Shown piece after piece: positions 36,140 to 47,508 of a DNA stretch of 64,000 nucleotides (the first letter of the stretch is position 1; each line of letters starts with the position of its first letter). A model generated the notes under the pieces. That model did not search any database. It was given only the letters and a program-made list of their open reading frames with translations, and had not been told where the DNA came from. A program made the translations under genes and the position numbers. The stretch is from Cocos nucifera (lineage: Eukaryota > Streptophyta > Magnoliopsida > Arecales > Arecaceae), in the NCBI GenBank assembly GCA_006176705.1, contig QRFJ01004180.1, forward strand, positions 1 to 64,000, written 5' to 3'.

Positions 36140-38640
36140 ATCTCTCCATTTTTTATGATGGCAAAATTTTTAAGTTTATACTCAAGAAACTAATATGAAT
36201 CAAGACAAGAATAATGAATTAAACATCATAAAAGAATTCTTAATGAGTCTTTAATTTATTGCACATCATTAGTACATACATATTTCATATACTCAACATA
36301 CTTCTTCTTCTTTTCGACAACATCAAAAAGCTCATAGGAAGAAACAAGAAGTCATTAAAAGCAACATCAAAGTATTAAATTAAAAGATGTATTAAATTCA
36401 TGAAATTAATTTAAATGAATTAACTTTCTTTTGAAAATTTATCTTTTGACTCAAAATAAGTTTCAAATATTTATTTTAATTTCAAAAATTAGTTTAAATT
36501 TAAATATCATATGCTCTCTCCCTTTTTGAATGAATATGAATTTTTTAACCAAATTTTCAAATATGCACTTTTAAGCTTTAAGAGGAATAGAATTTTTTAA
36601 AAGATTTAAATATAAAATCAAGCATAATATATACTTTAATACTCAATCTTTTTTATTAAAAAATTTTAGTCAATTAAATTTGAAAAAGATATGTATCGAA
36701 AATATATCGAGCAAAGTAAAATAAATAGTATCAAAGCAATCGATAGTTACATTTTCAAATTTATTGCTTTAAGTAGAAATTACTTTAATATAAATAATTC
36801 ATGAGAGTTTTGCAATGCATACTAAAAAATTTAGTATCAAATTCAAATTTTCAAATGAGTTTTAAGATTAAGTTTAGAAATTTATTTCTTAGAGTAAGAA
36901 TATATTTTTAAATTTAATTTAACTTCAACTAATTATCCAAAAATAAGATAGAGCAATCAAATCTTGTAAATTAAATTGGATAATCATAAGAAAGCTCCAT
37001 TTAAGAAGATCATAAAGTAGTTGATTGAAAATTTAAGATCAAAATTTATTTGTCTCAATGCAAATTAATCAAAATTTTCAATCAAATCAAGTTAGAAAAT
37101 ATCTCTCCTTCTGTTTTTCATACTTATAGTAAGATTAATTTATTTTTCAACTTTCTCCCTCTCTTTATTTCAAATCAAGTAAATTTAACATGAATTTGAT
37201 CACTAAATTCAGATTTTTCAAGTTTGAAAGATATTTTCAATTAAATAAATATTTCTTCTTTAATATTTTCTCCTTCTTACTTTAACAAATAAAGCCATTT
37301 TTTTGAAATATTTTCTTGTTATCAATTAAACTAAAATTTAGACCAAACTATGATTTTCTCAATAGTTCAATACCATTAAAAAATTATTTTGCAAGTTCAG
37401 CTTGATACCAATGATTTTAATTTTGAATTGATAAAGATGAATTAATGCAAATTAAATATTCTTAAGAATTTGGAATAATAAATTAATTTGAATTGATATC
37501 AATAAATCAATTAAGGCAAATCATAAAAAAAATTTAGTTATTCTTCAAAAAGATCATCTCTTCCTTTTTTTAAAAAAATATCAAGCAATTAAATTTAGAA
37601 AAGATATGTATTTTTGAGTTTATCTCAAATGATATCAAATTAAGAATATAGCTGTGCAAAACTAGATTTGAAACAAAGACATTTTTTCCTTTTTGCCAAA
37701 AGATAAATCAATTAAATATATAATAAATAGTAAGCTATTTGATACCAAATAATTAAAACTAAAGTTCTCTTTAAATATTTAGCTTTAAAGATAAATGACA
37801 GCTTTCTTGAAATATTTTGCTTGATATCAACTTTAAAAGATTCAAGAAGAGCATTTTTCAAATTCAATTTTCAAAATCAATCAATTGAAACAAAGTATAA
37901 ATATTCATCAATAAATTCTCTTTTAAGATCAAAGAGGCAATCAAATCGATGATCAAGAAAGATATTCAAGTAAATTTAGGAGATCAAAAATTAATCAATT
38001 GGGGGGTATGATAATCAAACAAATCAAGTATGATCAAATCAAGAAGAATCTAGATAATGATCTTAAGGGATTTGGTTTAACTAAAAAATTTTAAATCCTT
38101 AAAATAAAATTAAGATGCAATACAAATTAATACTTCAAGCACTTGGTTTGGTTAATTGAATATCTTATCTTTAAGTACTTATCCCAAACAAAATTTTAGT
38201 AGAATTTTTGATAATTTAACATCTTATGGAAGGAATGTCAGAAATTAGTTTCTCTTGTAAATTTAGCAATTAAAACATTCATGCCCAATTAAGCATCTTT
38301 TAATTAAAATTCATTAACTATAAAATTGATATAGGGAGACTTAAAATATCATGCTAAATTTTAAAATAAAATCATTTCATTCATAACATGATATATAGAG
38401 AAATGCATATTAGTCATTAAAATCAAAACATTCAAATCATGGTATAAATTCATTGCAAGCATCAAAATCAATCATACTTATCAAAACATAAAAGAAATTT
38501 TTATATGCATACACATTAACAAACCATTAAAGTCAATACATTCAATGAAATAATTATTGATGGTGTGATGTAAGAAAGATCGAAAGTTTACCAATCATCA
38601 TCCATCCAATTTTATTCCCAGGACATTCCAATTTTATTTC
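36140..38640 (-). other. I: noncoding AT-rich interior with serial polypurine tracts
   Basis: No coding sequence. Read on the minus strand, purine tracts (here pyrimidine) occur at about 36141, 36515, 37106, 37163, 37265 and 37557, matching the H series. The tract at 36140-36157 abuts the 3' LTR and is the expected functional one. Confidence 0.65.
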
Positions 38641-40432
38641 CAAGACATCCATCCATAATTTTTTTTTTTTTTTCATTCCATTGGATCCTCGGTATACTTG
38701 CAATATCATTTGCTAGTCTTTGGTACCCAAGTCATCTCGAGTCCATGAATGTTGGGGTACATGGTTTCTTTTGGAACCCAAATTTATTTAATTAAGGTTT
38801 GCCAGATTAATTCTTTTGGTATTGCATTCTAAAATTTTGTGTTCAACTTTATTACATTTGAAACATGTAATAGAATGATTTTTAGATGAAGATTTTCTAA
38901 ATATATTCTTCATAAATTTTTATTTTCTTAAAGAATTATAGCCAATTTCAGCTTTATCGAAAATAGCTTTTTGATTATTTAAAATTAATTAAAGCTTTTG
39001 AGATTTGATAGTAAAATTATTGAACATAGGCTTCAATGTTTCAATCTTTTTTCTTAATTTAAAATTTTCTTCCAAAAGAAATTTTTCAGATCTTTCTTTT
39101 TCTTCAATGTAAAGTTCTGATTTTTTGAATTTCTCTTTCAACTTAATATTTTCTTCAACTAAAGATTTTTCAGATTTAAAATGTACATCCTTTTCTTTAG
39201 CCAAAGAATTTATTTCTTTCAAAAGTTCTTCTTTTTCACTTAAAAGATTATTCTTTTCATTAGCCAAAAGGAGGTTAGACTTTTTAAGCTCTTTATTTTT
39301 CAGTTTTAATTTTTTGAATTCATCCATTAAGTCATTAAAGGCTTCAAACAATTCACCAAATATAAACTTGGAGGAGTTTGTAGAATTTACCTCATTTTTA
39401 ATGGTCGTGAGATAAAGATTTACCACTTTCTCTTCCTCATTTGAGCTTGAAGTGTCACTAACTTTTCAAATTTCTAGCATAGCTCTTTTCTTAGTTCTTT
39501 TGGGATGCTTTTTGAGTAGAGAGCAATCTGACTTATAATGTCCTCTTTTATTGTAATTATAGCAAGTGGCACTCTTTCTTTCTTTTTCTTCTTTCTTTTC
39601 TTTCTTCTTCATACTTTTCTTCATAAGGAACTTCTTGAACTTGCTTGCAATTAGCTCCATGTCCTCATCATCATCTTCACTCTCTTCTTCATCTTCTTTT
39701 TCCTCCGACTCATCACCTTTTTTATATTGTGCAGTGCATTTGAAGGCGTTGGTCTTCATTTTTCTTCTCTCTTCTTCTTCTTCCTTTTGAGCCATGTTCA
39801 ACTAATGAGTTATGAGTGAATCCATCAATTCTTCTAGAAATAACCTGGTAAGATCTTTCACTTCTTGTATGGCTATCATCTTTGCTTTCCATTCCTATGG
39901 CAAAGATCTTAAAATCTTGCAAACAAGTTCATAGTTGGTATAGATTTTGCCAAGACCATTTAAAGCATTGATAATATCAATAAATTTAAAAAATATTTCG
40001 AACATAGACTCATATTTATCCATTTTAAATATTTCATATTTATGAACAAGCAAATTAATTTTGGACTCCTTAACTTGGCATGTTTCTTCATGAGTTACTT
40101 CTATTTTTTTTTAGTTGATGTACATGTAGATATTCTATTAAATTTATGTACATCAAGAGAGTAATAAAGAACATTGATGGCTTTAGTATTTAATTGAGCC
40201 ATCTTCTTATCAAATTTATCCCAATCTTTTTTTGGTTTGGGAATAGACATACCATTAATTTCAATTATGGGTGTGTGTGGCCTCTAGTTATGACTTCCCA
40301 CATGTCATAATCTAAAGTTTGTATGAAAATTTTTATTCTAGCTTTTTAAAATATATAATTTATGCCATTAAATAGTGATGGTCTGGATGGGGATTGGCCT
40401 TCAGCAAATGATGAACCAAATGTGATTGCCAT
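38641..40432 (-). pseudogene. I: gag (capsid, zinc knuckle, coiled coil), best copy of the family
   Basis: Minus strand from ATG at 40432. The first residues read ITFGSSFAEGQSPSRPSLFN, followed by a UBN2-type capsid region with stops. 39466-39801 encodes an acidic stretch (EESEDDDEDMELIASKFKKF), a lysine-rich segment and a zinc knuckle CYNYNKRGHYKSDC in which the second Cys is Tyr. 38989-39426 encodes 145 residues, mostly coiled coil (FNDLMDEFKKLKLKNKELKK start). Downstream a second CFKCNK motif and W..K pieces lie near 38870-38700. No protease follows. A single gag is expected to form particles; all enzymes would come from elsewhere. Confidence 0.8.
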
Positions 40433-40482
40433 GATCTTTTACTCTTTAACTGCTAGGTTAATAATCAAATATTAGAGCATCC

Positions 40483-40494
40483 GCTCTGATACCA
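40483..40494 (-). promoter_or_regulatory. I: primer-binding site (initiator Met tRNA type)
   Basis: Minus strand TGGTATCAGAGC, two bases inside the 5' LTR edge at 40497, exactly as in H. Confidence 0.9.
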
Positions 40495-40496
40495 AT

Positions 40497-41888
40497 TGTT
40501 ACCCAAAGGTTGCAACCCAAGAGGAGGGGGGTGAATTAGGTTCTTATAAAATTTTAGCCAAATTTACTTCCTAAACAAATATATACTTTAATTTAAGTAA
40601 AATAGAAAGTTTGTGAGGTGAAGGCTTGAAGCTATAGTAGAAGCAAGATAGTGAATGCAAACTAAGAATATAAATAAAGCAAATTAGAAATAATATCAAA
40701 GTAAAGAAAGCAAAGAAAGCAAAGAAAGCACAACATAAACACACAAGATTTTATAGTAGTTCGGTGCAACTAGCACCTACATCCACTCTCCAAGCTTCTC
40801 TTAAGATTTTCACTATAATTCACTTTTGATTATAGTGTGTTTGTTTTTTCAGGCTTACAAATAAATTTAGTTGGTTTTCATAGGAACACCAACCAAAATC
40901 TTACACCATTAATTTTTTGGGTTTATTAAAAATCTAGTTGATTTTTCAGGATCATCAATCAAAACCTACAATATCCAATTTTGGACTTGGACAGGTCTAA
41001 TCTTCAAGTTTCTTTTTTCTAAAAAAAATTAAAAAAATAAAAATTATAAATAAAAATTTCAGCACAATATAAAGAACAAAATTAAAGCTTTTCAGATCTC
41101 AAAGAAGAAGTCGATGATTTGCTCGATTGAAGCTTGGCTTTTCTTCAATTTGTACTTGAGAGGATATAAAAGATGTTGGAGAAGATAGCTTTAAAAGCTC
41201 ACTGAAAATTATGCACAACTTTCCTCTCTTTTCTCTTTTCTTTGGATTTTCAATGTTCTTCACCAAAATTGAAAGATTCTCTCTTTAAAACCCTTAATCT
41301 TACTTTCTAATTGATTCTCCACCTTTAAATACCTTTGAAGATGATTGGAGAGTGAGTTCTAGCTATTGAAAGCTCTGAAATAGCCATTGGAGGAGAAAAG
41401 ATTGTAGAAACTAGCCATTGAAGGCTGTCAGACACCTCGAGCTGGCTTAGAGCTGGCTTGAACTGTAGAACTCAATAAATTAATTTTCTATCATCTTGAG
41501 AGAGCGGGCTTGGATCCAAATCAAGCTGGCTCGACCAGCAGAATAGAAAAATATCTTTTCTACCATCCTAAGAGAGCTGGCTTGGCTCTAAACTTTTTAA
41601 CTTTATTTTTCTTCATTGTTTAACCTTCCAAATTTGAATTTCTTAGTCCTAAATCTTTCAAATGATATTTATTTCTTTTTCTTTTATTTTTTTTATAATG
41701 AGCCATCCAAATTTATGAAAACTTCTTCTTTTAAGTATTTTGGCATGGCATCTTTAGAGAATTTATTCTTAAGATAAATTTTTTATTTTAAATACTTGAA
41801 AAATCTTACACACATTCCTTAAATACATGATTAGATACATAATAAACTCAAGATTTGGCAATCATCAAAATCAATCATGAGGTCAACA
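40497..41888 (-). mobile_element. I: 5' LTR
   Basis: 1.39 kb, plus-strand edges TGTTACCC and GAGGTCAACA. It is intact, unlike the 3' LTR that carries J, and serves as reference for the J insertion site. A few GAGCTGGCTTG-type repeats remain at 41438-41585. No gene. Confidence 0.9.
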
Positions 41889-41893
41889 TGAAG
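41889..41893. repeat. Right target-site duplication of I (TGAAG)
   Basis: Exact second copy, followed by the rest of solo LTR G. Confidence 0.9.
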
Positions 41894-42689
41894 TCCTTAG
41901 GACTATTTAGATTTGATAAAGAAAAGATTTATCGATTAGTCCTTAAAATTATTTACGATCAAATGATACGTTGTTAAACAAGACGATAATGTTTATCGAG
42001 TGTAGGTCATTATGTACCATATAAATTTATTATCCTCTTAACTAAGGAGTGTGTAGATATTGGTATGGCATATAGAAAAGATGTAGGAGTACATTATCTC
42101 TGAACGTGATCAACTCCGAAGTATTTTGCTATTAAGAATTGCTCTGATGGGATATAGGTATATGTATCCCTTGGATCTGAGATCATCATGGTGTCTTGCA
42201 AGCAACTCACTATGCTTTGGTACTGAATTATCTAAATTTTTAATTCAGTAATGAAAGACTTTTAGGCATAGTCAAGAACTTGTAAAGTCAATGAGTGATC
42301 AAGATGGGATTAACCACTCCAAAAAGTTTGGAGATAACTATATTTTAATTTAGCAAAATCTTGACCAAGATAATCCATGAGATGGATTCGATATTTTAAA
42401 ATATAATATGGATGATTTATTTAGAATTGATAGTTAAACACTGAGTTATTATATGAGTATTTATGGTTAAGGAGATGAATTATACGAAAACCATATCTAC
42501 ATGGGTTCTAAGAATGTTGCTTTATACATTCGACCTATCTGATCGTTGGGTACCATTGCTAGATGGTTACTTTGATTGGTATAAAAATTTATTCTTATGC
42601 TATCGACTTAGGTTTGAATCTATGAGATCATACACATTAGAGATCTTAATTTGATCGGATGGTTGATCAACGATTAAGAATCATTTTAG

Positions 42690-44795
42690 GGTTAAGCATT
42701 TAATACAATTGATGTTTGACTTAGTGCAAGTATTGCAGAAGGATCGATTAACAATTAGATTGCTAATTGACTTAACTTGATTGAGCAATTAGGCTAAGAT
42801 TATGTCTAATTTAATAAGATTCAATTAGATGTAGTTTGGGCTTGATTGCATCAAGTTTAATTAGTTTATTAGATAAGTCAATTATAAAGAAGAATAATTT
42901 CTAGTTGAACTAGGACTTAAGTGTACCTAATTTCTAAATAAATTAAAAATAAATTAAATTAAATTAAATTAAATTTTTAATTGGATTAGGAATACCATTA
43001 ATTAGGTTGCATCAAGATCTATCTTAATTGGGCTAAAGATTTGGTTTGACTAGTCAAAGCATGTAGTCTTAGTTGGACTAGGACTCCTTCCTTGCACCAC
43101 CTTCCCTTTCTCCATACCTTTTCCATGAATTTTTTTTGAAAAATCTGATTTCTAGAAAGATTCCATGCCTATCCTTGCCCCCATATCTCTCTTAGATGAT
43201 TTGTGGTTTTGAATTTGATCAAAACTAAGAAGTAGTGATGATCTAGACACTATTTAATAGAGTTTGGACAAACCCAAAATTCTTATCCATTTTGGTGCCA
43301 ATTAATCTAAATTATCTCTAATTTTTTTATGGAAGAAAGAGAATTTAATTGTTCACCAAATATCTAAAACCCATGCCAAAAAAATTTAAGAAGGCACCCA
43401 AGAGTTGGGTGCCCCAGACATTGTTCTATTTGGACTCTCTATCTAGGTATTTGATCTAGACAGGGACTCTTCCCTAACTCTTTATTTAAAGAAAGTTAAA
43501 TCATGAAATTTTGAAAGGTTTTAGATCTAAGAGAAAGGGCTTGGGCATGGATACCTTGGGCATATCAGTGCTAAGGGTGTGGTATTTTGTAAAGGCATAA
43601 ATTGTTGTGCGAGGAAAGGGCCTAAAGAAAAAGCATCTTCTCTAAGATTTTTATTTTAGATTTTCTTCTATAAATTTTTAAAAGAAGAACATGGGAAGAA
43701 GGCTTCTTCTAGATCCTTCTTTCTCCTTCTTGGATCCTAGGATTAAATATTCAATACATTAATGTTTGACCTAGGGCAAGTATTGTAGGAGGATCGATTA
43801 GCAATTAAATTGCTAATTGGCTTAATTTGATTGAGTAATTGAGCTGAGATCAAGTCTAATTGAATGAGATTCAATTAGATTTGGTTTGGGCTTGATTGGA
43901 TAGGTCAATTATAAGGAAGAACAATTCCCAATTGAACTAGAACTTGAGTATACTTAATTTTTAAATTAATTATAAAATTAAATTAAAATTAAATTAAATT
44001 TAATCTAATTTAATTGGGTTTCTAATTGGGTTAGAAATATCATTAATTAGGTTGCATCAAGATCTATTTTAGTTGGGCTAAAGATTTAGTTTGACTAGTC
44101 AAAGCATGTAGTCCTAGTTGGACTAGGACTCCTCCCTTGCACCATCTTCTCTTTCTCCACATCTTTTACATGAATTTTTTCATGAAAAATCTAATTTCTA
44201 GAAAGGTTCCAAGCCTATCCTTGCTCCTATATCCCTCTTAAATGGTTTGTGATTTTTGATTTGATCAAAACTAAGAAGTTGTGATGGTTTAGATTCTATT
44301 TGATAGAGTTTGGACTGGACAAACTCAAAACTCTTATCCATTGTAGTGTCAATTAATCTAATTTTTTTCTAAAATTTTTGTGGGATAAAGAGGATTTAAT
44401 TTTGCACCAAATATCTAGAATTCATGCCAAAAAAATTTAAGAAGGCACTCAAGAGTTGGGTGCCTCACTCCTTGTTCTATTTGGACTCTTTATCTAGGTA
44501 TTTGACCTAAATAGGAACTCTTCTCTAACTCTCTATTTAAAAGAAGTTAAATCATAAAATTATAAAAAGTTTTAGATTTGAGAGAGAGGGCTTGGGCATG
44601 GAGACCTTGGGCATATTAGGGTTGAGGTTGTTGTATTTTGTAAAGGCACAAATTGTTGTGCTTAGGTGACAAGAAAGGGCCTAGAGAAAAAGGGTCTTCT
44701 CTAGGGTTTTTATTTCAAATTTTCTTCTACAAATTTTTGAGAGAAGAATGGGGGAAGAAAGCTTCTTCCAGATCCTCTCTTCTCCTACTTTGATT
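42690..44795 (+). repeat. G LTR: tandem duplication of about 1.05 kb
   Basis: Unit 1 (about 42690-43741) and unit 2 (about 43742-44795) run in parallel. Examples are GATGTTTGACTTAGTGCAAG and GATGTTTGACCTAGGGCAAG near the starts, and GAAGAAGGCTTCTTC and GAAGAAAGCTTCTTC near the ends. J LTRs have this region once. Units differ by many substitutions, so the duplication is not recent. Confidence 0.8.
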
Positions 44796-45269
44796 CTTGA
44801 ATAGTTCAAGTCAATTAAAGAAGAAGTTTCAGTATCAACCATCGATGAAGGATCCGCATAGTGCTAGCACACTATGCTGATTTTTAGATTACTAGTCTTC
44901 GGATCATGATCGGGGCTTCATATAGACTTCTCATAGAGACTGGATGTGTGTGTGGCTTAAAGTGATATCCTCAACCTCAGATCAGAAAATGGACATCCAA
45001 ATCCATGAAAAAGGTAATGAGATTTGATCTGAATTGCAGACTAGATCATATCTAGTTTTTCTTGTTTGATGTTGATATGATCAACATCATTATTTTGTAT
45101 TTTGTTTAATTTTTAAATTTATATGCATACTTTAATCATATCATTAAATCCTAGATCTATAATTTATTTATATATTTTATAGATTAATTAGATTAATCTA
45201 TAGCTTCCACTATTCTGATTTTGAAAAAAGTTTTAAAATACATACTAGAAATCCTAGGTTTTTCTTACA

Positions 45270-45345
45270 TCATGTCCTGTTGCAACTCAATAATAAATTA
45301 CTTTTTATTGCTCTCTATTGTAGGTTGTCTATACCTCATCCTCGA
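45270..45345 (-). mobile_element. E: LTR end fragment and right target copy of G
   Basis: TCATG (45270-45274) is the second target copy of G, followed by about 70 bases that continue the E LTR (loose similarity to the LTR of D after 3760). The true LTR end is missing and the boundary with Gypsy fragment K cannot be placed exactly. The plus-strand frame 45221-45415 spans this junction and is not a gene. Confidence 0.5.
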
Positions 45346-45985
45346 TTGTTATGTTGTCATCTTCAGTCAAGCTTTCAAAGATGTGAAGATCGTCTGGCAT
45401 GAACTACTAAAATGATGATGACTCCTCAGATTAGCCCTGGTTCACCTCATCTCCGAATGACCTACTGTAGATTGTATCGAGCTAACCAATCTCAAAAAAC
45501 TTGAGGTCAAATGCCAGCTCCATGGATCAATGAATCTTGTTCATGGACGATCTATTATAGCTCGTCCATTAACGAGCTATCCTTCTTCCTACTATATTCA
45601 TTTCTCTTTTAAATTGAAAAAGTCATGATAAAGAAGAAATCCTCTGTAACTAAGTCTCCCAAAAAAGAAAAATATCTTATTCAAATCGATCTGTGTGATA
45701 AATTTCGAAGCTTATCGGACTCAAAGATGGATATGACTCTAATTCATCCCCTATAAATAAATGGGCTCTAGGACTCTCAAGGTACGCACTCAACTCCATA
45801 CTTTCTTCTCTCATTGTTCTCCATCTCCTAACTCGAGCATCGAAGGGTCTTCATCGAAGAATCCCCTAGTGAGGACTTTTTTATAGGAGTTCGGACAAAG
45901 CTCCAGCAGCAATCTCATCTCAGCCACATCTACCATGATGATCAACCTCAGATGGGGAGATCAAGAGCAACATTTGGCACTAGAG
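45346..45985 (+). mobile_element. K: Gypsy 5' LTR fragment
   Basis: A change to a more GC-balanced composition, a TATA motif at 45752-45759 and a gag of the same type as N downstream suggest the promoter and end of a Gypsy LTR. The left part is missing and no TG start or PBS is identified. Assignment rests on position and composition only. Confidence 0.4.
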
Positions 45986-47508
45986 GAAGAACTCTTGATT
46001 GATTTCGAGGTCCACTTTTGAGAGGAGAAACCTTGCCACTAGACACAATGATGACATGAAGGGGCACATCGAATGCATTACAGCATTTCAGTGGATGATG
46101 AACCAACAACATCTAGCTGACCAATGCACCACCACCGCCAATTTAGGAGAATCCCCCGCCAGTAGCACCAGCAATTTCTCATGAATAGTACAATAGTCTT
46201 GTCTAACAGGTGCAAGCACTTTCAGTCATGGTAAGAGGGATACAGTAGAACAATGCACCTCATTCTGCTAAAGAAAATCTAGAACCAGCCTAAGGAAGGT
46301 CGGTGTACCAACCTCCTCGTAGCCTAAGAGTGGGAACCAGTTATCATAGCCAACCTGCTAGCCCATTTTGCGTAGACTCGGGCAATTGCCTACTCCAATT
46401 TTCAGGAAGGGATTCGACTTCGGGCCATATTTCTCCTTGGCACTGCCTAACCTGGAAGGACAATCTAAAAGAAAGGCTCCAGAAAAATGGAACAAGGGAT
46501 CGATGCACTTCAAGCACCAAGGTAGCCAAATGATGATCGGGATTCAACGTCGATCCACCATTCACATAGAAAATTATAAATGAACCTCTACCACCTTAGC
46601 TCAAGATGCCCCAGATGGAACCATATGATGGAACCGCTGATCTTATAGACCATCTGGATAACTTTCAAACTCTTATGCTTCTATAAGGGACCAGTGATGC
46701 AACTCTTTACTGAGCTTTTCTCTTGACTCTGAGGAAGGCAGCTTGTCATTGGTACTCTAATTTATAGCCAAACTTCATGGACTCTTTCCATCAATTAAGT
46801 CGGTTGTTCATCGCTCATTTCACCAGTAACCACTGGCAACGTCGCAACTTGGATGTTTTTGTGAGTATCAAGCAAATGGAGCAAGGGCCCCTTTGGGACT
46901 ATATCAACCATTTTGACGTCGTGCATTGGAGGTACGGAACCTAGATCAATCCATAGCAATGACTGCATTGAAGGCTTGGCTCCTTCGAAACGATCTTCTC
47001 TTCTCACCCTATCTAAATTATTTGAGGGACTTCATTGAGATACTAGAATGGATAGAGAGGTACACTCAAGCTGTGGAAGCTTGGGATCAGCAAGAAAAAA
47101 ATCTTGATACTAGATCATAGCCGAGTTCCAAGCAGGACAGAAAGAAAGACTATCGGTGGGTGCAGCATCGATGTGAGGAACCATAGCCTCATCATTCTTG
47201 GACCCCAACTTGAGGGAACCAACCTAGATCCCCTACAGCACCTCACCGATCAAGGACTCCTCCATAAAGGTTCCATTACTTTACTCCGCTTAACACCCTT
47301 CGAGCTCAGATCTTAATAGAGATCGAATGCCAAGAAGAACTCCCTCGCCCAAAGAGGATGGTTGCTCTGGTGCGAGCAAAAAATCTAAGAAAGTATTACA
47401 GATATCACCGCATCATGGACATGATTCAGAGGAATGCTGGCAGCCCATGGAAGAGATAGAGGTGCTCATTAGACATGGAGATCTTCGGTGCCATATTGAT
47501 GAATGGCG
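45986..47508 (+). pseudogene. K: Tat-type Gypsy gag remnant
   Basis: Plus strand pieces align with the N gag: EPYDGTADLIDHLDNFQTLML (46615-46680), a W-rich capsid stretch with RQ and HF pieces (about 46760-46900), EVRNLDQSIAMTALKAWL at 46926, and near 47400 the HHGHDSEEC knuckle tail with IEVLIRHGDL. Several frameshifts and stops. It ends abruptly at 47508 where the LTR of L begins; the rest of the element is not found to the right of L. Confidence 0.7.

Larger units (their letters stand above)
24148..41888 (-). mobile_element. I: gag-only Sirevirus-like element carrying nested Copia J
   Basis: Minus-strand relative of H. 5' LTR 40497-41888, PBS, gag remnant, noncoding interior with polypurine tracts, and a 3' LTR split by J (24148-24825 and 35376-36139). 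Without J it is about 7.2 kb with a 4.36-kb interior, almost the same as H. TGAAG target duplications are perfect. No pol domain is visible. H and I are therefore two members of one family lacking pol, not independent losses of enzyme genes in single copies. Confidence 0.85.
23997..45269 (+). mobile_element. G: solo Copia LTR split by element I
   Basis: Two segments, 23997-24147 and 41894-45269, together about 3.5 kb. Joined across I they follow the sense strand of the J LTR (J is on the opposite strand): TGTTGGAAAAT(G/A)TGT..., the ATGATG(A/T)(A/T)(G/C) TCCTTAG(G/A)AC block, and the final TGATTT(T/C)(G/A)AAAAA region. It starts TG, ends CA and has perfect TCATG duplications with no internal region, so it is a solo LTR left by LTR-LTR recombination. 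The extra length compared with J comes from a tandem duplication at 42690-44795. Confidence 0.8.

Noticed and set aside
39125..39790. Plus-strand Phe/Ser-rich frames resembling membrane peptides
   Set aside because: Shadows of the coiled-coil and acidic gag of I on the opposite strand.
45221..45415. Small plus-strand frame with hydrophobic segment at the G/E/K junction
   Set aside because: It spans the end of solo LTR G, the target duplication and a fragment of the E LTR, so it is a junction artefact.
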